Origin: Pseudomonas helleri
GTDB lineage: Bacteria; Pseudomonadota; Gammaproteobacteria; Pseudomonadales; Pseudomonadaceae
Length of the DNA stretch: 64,000 nucleotides
Direction of reading: 5' to 3'
Assembly (NCBI RefSeq): GCF_001043025.1
Contig: NZ_JYLD01000001.1
Location: forward strand, 124,001-188,000
The notes under the pieces: model-generated
What the model was told of the DNA's origin: nothing
What the model saw: the letters and a program-made list of their open reading frames with translations, nothing else
Databases searched by the model: none
Translations under genes and position numbers: made by a program
Part shown: in pieces, positions 57,745-64,000 of the stretch
Layout of the letters: each line of letters begins with the position of its first letter
Position numbering within the stretch: the stretch's first letter is position 1

Positions 57745-58847
57745 ACCGCCTGACCGCCTGGTTCAGCGCTGCACTGGCGTTAAGCTGCCTCGACGCCCAC
57801 GCAGCTAGCGCTTGCGATGAGAAGTCCGCCCAGTACACGGCCTGCGTCGCCCAACTGTATCGCCAGCCCGTCGCCCAATGGCCTGCCCCGCAGGTAGACC
57901 CTGATGTGCACTGGCAAGAGATGGCCGCCCTGCCCGACCACGCCCCGGCACCGCCCGAAAACCCCTTCAGCGAGGCCAAGGCCGAACTGGGTAAAAAGCT
58001 GTTTAACGACCCCAAACTGTCGCGTTCCGGGCAAATTGCCTGCGCGTCCTGCCATGAAGCCGACATGGCTTTTGCCGATGGTCGTCGGGTGTCGTTTGGG
58101 CATGACCGCCAGAGCGGCCGCCGCAATGCGTCCAGCCTGGTGATGAGCGGTTACAGCACCCACCTGTTTTGGGACGGCCGGGGCGGCAGCCTCGAGCAAC
58201 AAGCCCTGCACCCCATCGTCGACCCCGTGGAAATGGCCTTTGATATCCCGTCGTTGCTCGAACGGCTCAACGCCGACGCGACTTATCGGCAACAATTTGC
58301 CCAGGTCTTCGGCCCCGGCCCGATCACCCCCGAACTCACCGGGCAAGCCCTGGCCACCTTCCAGCGCACATTGGTCAAAGCCACGCGCAACACCGCCTTC
58401 GAGCAACTATTGCGCGGGCGCCCACAACGCATGAGCGATGAGCAGCTCTACGGCCTGCACCTGTTTCGCACCAAAGCGCGCTGCATGAACTGCCACTTTG
58501 GCCCGGCCCTCAGCGACGAACAGTTCCATAACGTGGGGCTGAGTTATTACGGGCGCAAATACGAAGACCTGGGGCGCTATGAAGTGACACGCCAGCCACA
58601 GGATGTGGGCGCCTTCCGCACCCCGTCCTTGCGACTGGTGATGAAGACCGCGCCATGGATGCACAACGGCCTGTTCGTCAACATGGAAGGCACGCTGGCC
58701 TTCTACAACATGGGCATGCCGCGCCCGCGACCCACCGCGCAACAGGCCAATGACCCGTTGTTTCCGAGCACCAGCGAACGCCTGAAAGCACTGAACCTGG
58801 ACAAGGACGAACTGCGAGCCTTGCGCAGTTTTCTCGACACGCTCTAG
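57741..58847 (+). CDS. Di-heme cytochrome c peroxidase / MauG-MbnH-like protein
   Basis: 368 residues: an N-terminal signal peptide (LTAWFSAALALSCLDAHA), two c-type heme sites (CASCH at 101-105, CMNCH at 248-252), and the family motifs ADMAFADGR, LFWDGRGGSLEQQALHPI.DPVEM and APWMHNG. WDGR and SLEQQA are typical of the MauG/MbnH branch, which carries out oxidative modification of partner proteins, rather than classic peroxide-scavenging CcpA. Its TTG start overlaps the receptor stop by 4 bases, so receptor and heme enzyme are made together. Substrate unknown. Confidence 0.87.
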   Translation: MNRLTAWFSAALALSCLDAHAASACDEKSAQYTACVAQLYRQPVAQWPAPQVDPDVHWQEMAALPDHAPAPPENPFSEAKAELGKKLFNDPKLSRSGQIACASCHEADMAFADGRRVSFGHDRQSGRRNASSLVMSGYSTHLFWDGRGGSLEQQALHPIVDPVEMAFDIPSLLERLNADATYRQQFAQVFGPGPITPELTGQALATFQRTLVKATRNTAFEQLLRGRPQRMSDEQLYGLHLFRTKARCMNCHFGPALSDEQFHNVGLSYYGRKYEDLGRYEVTRQPQDVGAFRTPSLRLVMKTAPWMHNGLFVNMEGTLAFYNMGMPRPRPTAQQANDPLFPSTSERLKALNLDKDELRALRSFLDTL

Positions 58848-58910
58848 CGCCAGCAACATCACAACTCGTCGCACAAGCGCAATTGGACGCTGGGTCAAGC
58901 GCACTTGAGA

Positions 58911-58932
58911 AACAATATCGTTTATTATTGTT
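58911..58932 (+). promoter_or_regulatory. AT-rich dyad, possible Fur site before the iron ABC genes
   Basis: Inverted repeat AACAATA ... TATTGTT spanning 22 bases, 37 bases before the binding-protein ATG, within otherwise GC-rich DNA. Location and A/T-rich dyad suit an iron-responsive operator. Confidence 0.45.
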
Positions 58933-58968
58933 ACAAGTTTTGTAGTACCAAAGTGAGGAACCCAGCGA

Positions 58969-59991
58969 ATGATGCTCCGAAATACCCGGCTTGCGACATC
59001 TCTACTGCGCGGCCTGACGCTCTCCATCCTCGGTCTTGCACTGACCTCTCCCGCCTACGCAGCCGACCCCGTCACCCTGACGCTGTACAACGGCCAGCAC
59101 AAAGAAGTGGGCGATAACCTGGCCGCCGCCTTTGAGGCCAAAACCGGCATTCACGTCAACGTGCGCAAAGGCAGCAGCAACCAGCTGGCCAGCCAGATCA
59201 TGGAAGAAGGCGACCGCTCCCCGGCTGACGTGTTTTACGCCGAAGAATCGCCGCCCCTGAACAACCTGGGCGAGCAAGGCTTTCTGGCCAAGGCCGACGA
59301 CAGCACCCTGCAAGCGCTGCCCAAAGAATACGTGGCCGCCAATGGCACCTGGATCGGCGTGACCGCCCGCACCCGCGTCGTGGCGTTCAACCCCAAGTTG
59401 ATCAAGGAAGAAGACCTGCCCAAATCGGTACTCGATTTCGCCAACCCTGAATGGCAAGGCAAAGTCGGCTTCGTCCCCACTAGCGGCGCCTTTCAGGAAC
59501 AGGCTGTGGCCATCATTAAACTGCACGGCCGCGACGCCGCAGAAGAATGGCTGACCGGGCTGCGCGCCTTCGGCAAAACCTACACCAACAACATGGTTGC
59601 ACTTAAAGCGGTGGAAAACGGCGAAGTCGCCACCGTGCTGGTGAACAACTACTACTGGTTCGCCCTGGAAAAAGAGAAAGGCAAACTGGACTCCAAACTG
59701 CACTACTTCACCGACGGTGATGCGGGCGGCTTGATCACCGTGTCCAGCGCAGGCGTGATCAAAGCCAGCAAGCACCCCAAAGAAGCCCAGCAATTGCTCG
59801 CCTACATGGCCAGCGAAGAGGGCCAGCGGGTGATCACCAACACCACCGCCGAATACCCGATGCGCAAAGGCATGGTGTCGGACCGTGGTCTTAAGCCATT
59901 CGAAGAGCTGCAAGCGCCGAAAATCACCCCGGCTGACCTGGGCAACGCCGAAGAAGCGCTGGACCTCGAACGCGAAACCGGCCTGCTCTGA
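58969..59991 (+). CDS. Fe(III) ABC transporter periplasmic binding protein (FbpA/HitA-like)
   Basis: 340 residues: signal peptide (LSILGLALTSPAYA), then type II binding-protein fold with LTLYNGQHKEVGDNLAAAFE, GSSNQLASQIMEEG, ADVFYAEESPPL and, near the C-terminus, LVNNYYWFALE, where YY is the iron-coordinating Tyr pair of FbpA. It would deliver ferric iron to the permease encoded next. GAGGAACCCAGC precedes the ATG. Confidence 0.92.
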   Translation: MMLRNTRLATSLLRGLTLSILGLALTSPAYAADPVTLTLYNGQHKEVGDNLAAAFEAKTGIHVNVRKGSSNQLASQIMEEGDRSPADVFYAEESPPLNNLGEQGFLAKADDSTLQALPKEYVAANGTWIGVTARTRVVAFNPKLIKEEDLPKSVLDFANPEWQGKVGFVPTSGAFQEQAVAIIKLHGRDAAEEWLTGLRAFGKTYTNNMVALKAVENGEVATVLVNNYYWFALEKEKGKLDSKLHYFTDGDAGGLITVSSAGVIKASKHPKEAQQLLAYMASEEGQRVITNTTAEYPMRKGMVSDRGLKPFEELQAPKITPADLGNAEEALDLERETGLL

Positions 59992-61544
59992 TGCTCGCCA
60001 CTGCCCACCCTGTGCGCCACACCCTGAAGCGCAAAAGGCCGTCGATCTGGCTGCTGCTACCCGTCCTGCTGCTGGTCGGGCTCAGCCTGTTGCCGCTGCT
60101 GTATGTCGCCACCAAAGCCTGGCAAGCCGGCTGGACGCAGGCGTTGAGCCTGTTGTGGCGGCCGTATGTATTCGGCCTGATGCGCAACACGCTGCTGCTG
60201 ATGGTGGGTGTGACCGTGACATGCGCCGTGGTCGGCCTGTCGCTGGCCTGGTTGCTGGAACGCAGCAACTTGCCGGGGCGGCGCCTGTGGGGCGTGATCC
60301 TGTGCTTGCCGTTTGCCGTCCCGGCGTTCGTCAGCAGCTTCACCTGGGTATCCCTCAGCGCCAGCTTTGAAGGCCTGGGTGGGGCCATTCTGGTGATGAG
60401 CCTGTCCAAATACCCGCTGATCTTTCTGCCAGTCGCCGCCACCCTGCGCAACCTTGACCCGGCCCTGGAAGAATCGGCGCGTACCCTGGGGCAGAACCGT
60501 TGGGGCGTGTTTTTCAAGATCACCCTGCCATTGCTGTGGCCTTCGCTCCTGGCCGGCTCGCTGCTGATTGCCTTGCACATGCTGGTGGAGTTTGGCGCGC
60601 TGTCGATCATCGGCCTGCAAACCTTCACCACCGCGATCTACCAGCAATTTGAACTGGAATTCAGCAACGCCAATGCGGCGATGCTGTCGGCGGTGCTGCT
60701 GGTGATGTGCCTGAGCCTGTTGTGGCTGGAGCTGAAAGTGCGCGGCAAAGGCCGCCACATTCGCATCGGCCAGGGCGCAGCACGGCGCGCCGAGCAGGTA
60801 CGGTTGGGCAAGTGGTCGCTGGTGGGGCAAGTGTATTGCCTGCTGCTGGCGGTGATTGGCAGCGGCATCCCGCTGGGCATGCTGGCGTACTGGCTGATCA
60901 AGGGCAGCTCGGCAGCCTTCCCGATGGCGGCGATTGGCGAGGCGCTGTTCTCGTCGCTGGCCTTGTCGTTGGGCGGTGCAGCCTTGTGTCTGGTGCTGGC
61001 GGTGCCGGTGGGATTGCTGGTGGTGCGCTACAAAGGCCAACTGGCGATCTGGGCCGAACGCCTGCCGTACCTGCTGCACGCCCTGCCGGGCCTGGTCATT
61101 GCCCTGGCGCTGGTGTACTTCTCGCTGCATTACGTGCCGGTGCTGTATCAGACCTCGGCGTTGCTGCTGGTGGCGTATGCGCTGCTGTTTTTGCCCTTGG
61201 CACAAGCACCGATCCGCACCGCGCTGAACAAGGCCGCCCCGCAACTGGAAGAAGCCGCCCGCACCTTGGGCGCCTCATCGTTCTCGGCGTTTTGCCGGGT
61301 GACCTTGCCGATTATCTTCCCGGCGCTGGGCGCGGCATTTGCACTGGTATTTCTCGACGCCATGAAAGAACTGACCGCCACCTTGCTGCTGAGCCCGACC
61401 GGGCTTAACACCCTGGCCACCCAAGTGTGGGCGCACACCTCAAATGTCGAGTTTGCGGCCGCGGCGCCTTATGCCGCGCTGTTGATCGTGGTGTCGGGCT
61501 TGCCGGTGTATTTGCTGACCACGCGGATGTATTTGAGCCGCTGA
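59991..61544 (+). CDS. Fe(III) ABC transporter permease (FbpB/HitB-like)
   Basis: 517 residues, about twelve transmembrane helices in two fused permease halves, each with an EAA loop (EESARTLGQNRWGVFFKITLP and EEAARTLGASSFSAFCRVTLP). The start overlaps the binding-protein stop by one base (TGATG). No ATPase gene follows; it must be supplied from elsewhere, as I recall for the PA5216-PA5217 pair in P. aeruginosa. Confidence 0.94.
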   Translation: MLATAHPVRHTLKRKRPSIWLLLPVLLLVGLSLLPLLYVATKAWQAGWTQALSLLWRPYVFGLMRNTLLLMVGVTVTCAVVGLSLAWLLERSNLPGRRLWGVILCLPFAVPAFVSSFTWVSLSASFEGLGGAILVMSLSKYPLIFLPVAATLRNLDPALEESARTLGQNRWGVFFKITLPLLWPSLLAGSLLIALHMLVEFGALSIIGLQTFTTAIYQQFELEFSNANAAMLSAVLLVMCLSLLWLELKVRGKGRHIRIGQGAARRAEQVRLGKWSLVGQVYCLLLAVIGSGIPLGMLAYWLIKGSSAAFPMAAIGEALFSSLALSLGGAALCLVLAVPVGLLVVRYKGQLAIWAERLPYLLHALPGLVIALALVYFSLHYVPVLYQTSALLLVAYALLFLPLAQAPIRTALNKAAPQLEEAARTLGASSFSAFCRVTLPIIFPALGAAFALVFLDAMKELTATLLLSPTGLNTLATQVWAHTSNVEFAAAAPYAALLIVVSGLPVYLLTTRMYLSR

Positions 61545-61550
61545 AGCCGC

Positions 61551-61685
61551 CCTCACCCTAGCCCTCTCCCGGAGGGAGAAGGAACCGATTGGGGGATGTT
61601 GTAGATGTGCGGCGGCCTGCAAGCCATGCACTGAACCCGAGAACACCTCGGTAAAGCTCCCTCTCCCGCCGGGAGAGGGGCTTTT
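61551..61685. repeat. C/T-rich hairpin-bounded repeat, copy 1
   Basis: About 135 bases bounded by CCCTCTCCCGGAGGGAGAAGG at the left and CCCTCTCCCGCCGGGAGAGG at the right, with internal GATTGGGGGATGTTG and ACCTCGGTAAAGCTCC. The reverse complement of 62304-62442 matches it. It follows the permease stop. Confidence 0.85.
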
Positions 61686-61873
61686 TCCCACACAATTCGC
61701 AACGCCTGCACCAGCTTCGTCCCTTTCATTCGCAGGACCTTTCCTAGAGAATCCTCACCGCCTTGTGGCGCTGGAACTGCGCGGATAGTCTCGACGGGTC
61801 ACTGATTTCAGTGGCCGGTTTTGACAGACCGAATGGAATAACCAAAATCAGCGCGTACACAGTTCATGTGTCA

Positions 61874-61969
61874 TGGCAGCTGTGTGCGGGAGCACCTTCG
61901 GGTGCATCGAGCTTTGGTATTTCCCTCGATCTGTCAGCCCGCACGCAGCTGCCACCCTCCGTCTGACAG
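61874..61969 (+). ncRNA. Structured leader: predicted three-way junction upstream of the DUF gene
   Basis: A 17-bp closing stem (61874-61890 with 61938-61954, one G-T wobble) encloses two hairpins. One is GCACC-TTCG-GGTGC (61892-61905), with the very stable UUCG loop. The other is ATCGAG/CTCGAT (61906-61930) with a 13-base loop. The junction strand CTGTCAG (61931-61937) is complementary to CTGACAG just outside the stem (61963-61969), allowing a pseudoknot or switch. The next ORF starts 43 bases further on. It looks like a cis-regulatory RNA; class unknown. Confidence 0.6.
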
Positions 61970-62011
61970 CGGGCAGTGGCGGTCATCCAGACTCAATTGG
62001 AAATTACCGCT

Positions 62012-62269
62012 ATGGACAAAATCGTCCCAGACCCACCCCTCGATGCCTTCCACACCAGCGCCCATCGCGGCACGCTGCTGTTCGCCACCCACCCCGGTAT
62101 TCCCGCACGAGACGCGCTTGAACACGTTTCGCTGCTGCTTAAAGGCGCAGAGTTAAACGCCGACGACATCAGCGCCCACCTTTCAGGCCTTGAAGCCGAA
62201 CAGCTGTGGAATGTTATCCACAGCATGGAAATGGCCCGAGCGCTGGTGGACTCGCTGCTGACTGATTAA
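62012..62269 (+). CDS. Small Pseudomonas DUF protein (DUF3077-like)
   Basis: 85 residues, no signal peptide, mainly helical: MDKIVPDPPLDAF opening, HPGIPARDALEHVSLLLKGA in the middle and SMEMARALVDSLLTD at the end. I recall many pseudomonad paralogs with the opening VPDPP and the stretch ALEH.S.LL (DUF3077 type); none has a known function. Start ATG 62012 with TTGGAAATTA upstream; an in-frame upstream start at 61976 is less likely. It lies between two inverted repeats and behind a structured leader. Confidence 0.7.
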   Translation: MDKIVPDPPLDAFHTSAHRGTLLFATHPGIPARDALEHVSLLLKGAELNADDISAHLSGLEAEQLWNVIHSMEMARALVDSLLTD

Positions 62270-62303
62270 TGATCGCCATGAATGCGCTTGTGCTTAACCC
62301 GCC

Positions 62304-62442
62304 AACCCTCTCCCGGAGGGAGAAGGAGCTTTACCGAGGTGGTTTCGGATTCAACGCAGTACCGTCAGCGTGTTGAAAGCCTTCAATATCCCCCAATCAG
62401 TCCCCTCTCCCTCCGGGAGAGGGCTAGGGAGAGGGGCTTTTG
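62304..62442. repeat. C/T-rich hairpin-bounded repeat, copy 2 (inverted)
   Basis: About 139 bases, inverted relative to the copy at 61551. It shares the CCCTCTCCCGGAGGGAGAAGG end, AGCTTTACCGAGGT and CCCCCAATCAG blocks; the middle (about 40 bases) diverges. It ends 3 bases before the stop codon of the chemoreceptor gene. Confidence 0.85.
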
Positions 62443-62445
62443 ATT

Positions 62446-64000
62446 TTAAGCCCTGAACTGCCCCAAACTGGCCTTCAACTGCCCTGCCAGGCTATCCAGC
62501 ACCTTGCCGCTGGCCGTGGTCTGCGTGACGGCCTCGGCCGCGCGTTCGGCCTGGGCATGGATCACTTCGACCCGCCCACGCACTGCATGGGCGCCCTGGG
62601 CCTGATGCGCTGCGGCTTTGGTCGCATCGTCTATGGCTGTGTGCACTTGCTCAACCGAGGCCTGCACGGTCTTCTGCAATTTCACACTGCCGCGCAACAC
62701 CGCCAGGCCTTCGTCCGCCTGACGCCCGGCCTGCGCAATCGCCGCGACCGCTTCTTTCGCGCCCTGCTGCAAGGCCACGATGTGCGCCTGAATATCGCCG
62801 GTAGAGCTTTGGGTTTTGCTCGCCAACGCACGGACTTCATCGGCCACTACCGCAAAGCCGCGCCCCGTCTCGCCTGCCCGCGCCGCTTCAATGGCGGCGT
62901 TCAACGCCAGCAGGTTGGTCTGCTCGGCAATGCCATGAATCACCGTCAGCACCACTTCGATCTGCTCGCTTTGCTGCGCCAGCCGCTCAATCACTTTGGC
63001 GCCCTCGCCCACTTGCCCTGCCAGCGCTTCAATCAAGCCGCCCACTTGCGCCGAGGTGCGGGTGTTTTCGTCAGTCGCCTGACGAATGTCCACCACTTGG
63101 CGCAGCGCCGCCTGCATCGCCTGGCTTTCAGACTGCGCCGCATCGGCCATGGTCGACAGCGCCTCAAGGCTTTGCGCCACTTCATCGCGCTGCAACTGCG
63201 CCGCCGCATCCGCCCCGGCATTGCGCATCGTCATCACGCCAATCTCGACCCCGGTGCGCTGGGCCACATCCCCCGCTTCACGCACGATGGGCTGCAACTT
63301 GTCGACAAAACGGTCAACCGCTGCCGCCATGTCGCCAATCTCGTCTTTGCTGTTCAGGCCCACGCGTTTGGTCAGGTCACCTTCGCCCGCCGCCAGGTCA
63401 TTCAGGGCGGCGTTAAGCAGCAGTAACTTGCTCACCACGCGCCGTCCCAACACCACCGCCAGCACCAGCAACACCCCAAGCCCCACCAGCGCCAGGCTCA
63501 AGCCGATGCGCCAGCGCAGCGCTTCTGCCGCCTCGCGTACGGTATGCGCGGTATTGACCTGCATTTGTGCGGCCGCTGCCTGCGCCGACTGCAAACGCGC
63601 GCCCAGGGCTTTGGAGCTTTCGCTGGCCGCGCCTTGCAGGCTGTCGTCGACCAACTGATCACTGTTCACAATCAACGACGCAAAACGCTGATCCAGCGCC
63701 GCCAGAGACTGTTCGATCGACGCAGTAGAAACGCCCATCAACACTTTGCCGATCACAACGCCGTTGGGGCTGATGGGCGCTTCGAGGTAATACACCGCCG
63801 GATCGTTGCGCGCAGCATCGAGGACTTTATCCAGCGCGCGCTCGCCCTTGCCCTTTTCCAGCAGGGCTTTATTGATCGGGTTATCACGGTTGAGGTAGCG
63901 CGTCAGATGCTGCCCCGAGGCATCGTCATACACCACGAACAGCACATTGGGATTGCGCTGGGCACGCCGAGCGAAGTCCGACAGTGTCGGCACATCGTTG
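62446..64000 (-). CDS. Methyl-accepting chemotaxis protein, N-terminus beyond window
   Basis: 518 residues visible; the frame is open to the right edge, so the first membrane helix and start are missing. Seen in order: the distal part of a periplasmic sensor domain of single-Cache type ([23 protein letters not shown]), the second transmembrane helix ([21 protein letters not shown]), a HAMP domain and the long coiled-coil signalling domain. The conserved hairpin tip [19 protein letters not shown] is present. No C-terminal CheR-binding pentapeptide is visible (ends LGQFRA). Confidence 0.93.
   Translation of the reverse strand, partial: NDVPTLSDFARRAQRNPNVLFVVYDDASGQHLTRYLNRDNPINKALLEKGKGERALDKVLDAARNDPAVYYLEAPISPNGVVIGKVLMGVSTASIEQSLAALDQRFASLIVNSDQLVDDSLQGAASESSKALGARLQSAQAAAAQMQVNTAHTVREAAEALRWRIGLSLALVGLGVLLVLAVVLGRRVVSKLLLLNAALNDLAAGEGDLTKRVGLNSKDEIGDMAAAVDRFVDKLQPIVREAGDVAQRTGVEIGVMTMRNAGADAAAQLQRDEVAQSLEALSTMADAAQSESQAMQAALRQVVDIRQATDENTRTSAQVGGLIEALAGQVGEGAKVIERLAQQSEQIEVVLTVIHGIAEQTNLLALNAAIEAARAGETGRGFAVVADEVRALASKTQSSTGDIQAHIVALQQGAKEAVAAIAQAGRQADEGLAVLRGSVKLQKTVQASVEQVHTAIDDATKAAAHQAQGAHAVRGRVEVIHAQAERAAEAVTQTTASGKVLDSLAGQLKASLGQFRA

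Noticed and set aside
55003..58847. Full methanobactin biosynthesis operon
   Set aside because: Only the regulatory/receptor part and a di-heme enzyme are present. No precursor peptide, MbnB, MbnC or MbnP homolog is visible in either direction.

Overview
The window is a Pseudomonas chromosome, most likely from the P. fluorescens lineage. It is GC-rich and carries many Pseudomonas-type REP palindromes. It also carries azurin, a CbpA/CbpM/YegD chaperone group, desT-ureEFG, amaAB lysine-catabolism genes and the rpsF-rpsR-rplI-dnaB / rlmB-rnr / tRNA-Leu block. From memory, much of the order (bacterioferritin, desT, ureEFG, a Liv transporter, pncB-nadE, azurin, ygiQ, dnaB to rnr, tandem tRNA-Leu) follows the PA4880-PA4937 region of P. 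aeruginosa, with accessory genes inserted.

Layout. 1-8.8 kb: two very large tandem minus-strand genes for toxin/effector-like proteins. The first is cut by the left edge. The second has leucine-rich repeats and a NEL-type ubiquitin-ligase fold whose catalytic Cys appears to be replaced. 8.9-11.7 kb: cbpA-cbpM diverging from yegD. 11.7-18.6 kb: an AI-2E family permease, psiF, an AraC regulator diverging from a DMT exporter, a bacterioferritin-like protein, an AsmA protein and a small exported protein. 18.6-21.3 kb: desT and the urease accessory genes ureE, ureF and ureG. 21.3-24.4 kb: an AGE-family sugar epimerase/isomerase, a CDF metal exporter and an SDR oxidoreductase. 24.4-25.0 kb: an AT-rich non-coding stretch with DnaA-box-like sites. 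25.1-30.4 kb: a complete branched-chain amino acid ABC transporter. 30.7-34.7 kb: amaA, amaB and a divergent LysR regulator (D-lysine/pipecolate catabolism); a DUF1338 2-oxoadipate dioxygenase-like gene at 38.9 kb may serve the same pathway. 34.9-38.7 kb: pncB-nadE (NAD salvage), a small SnoaL-like protein and a Tat-exported cell-wall amidase; the last two share a Zur-like 13-mer upstream. 40-43.4 kb: azurin and ygiQ.

The most unusual gene lies at 43.6-45.2 kb between ygiQ and dnaB. It is a single ORF fusing a type 1 isopentenyl-diphosphate isomerase to a squalene/phytoene synthase, with both active sites intact. Next come the core information-processing genes dnaB, rplI, rpsR, rpsF, rlmB and rnr (45.3-52.6 kb) and two tandem tRNA-Leu(CAG) genes, each with its own promoter and terminator. 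53.3-58.8 kb is an iron-starvation-type sigma/anti-sigma pair (FecI/FecR), a transducing TonB-dependent receptor and a MauG/MbnH-like di-heme peroxidase, with gene overlaps suggesting one surface-signalling uptake system. 58.9-61.5 kb encodes an Fe(III)-type ABC binding protein and permease without an ATPase. The right end holds two inverted copies of a C/T-rich repeat around a small DUF gene with a striking three-way-junction leader, then the 3' part of a chemoreceptor gene running off the right edge.

All calls come from reading the sequence and recalled family knowledge; no database search was run.
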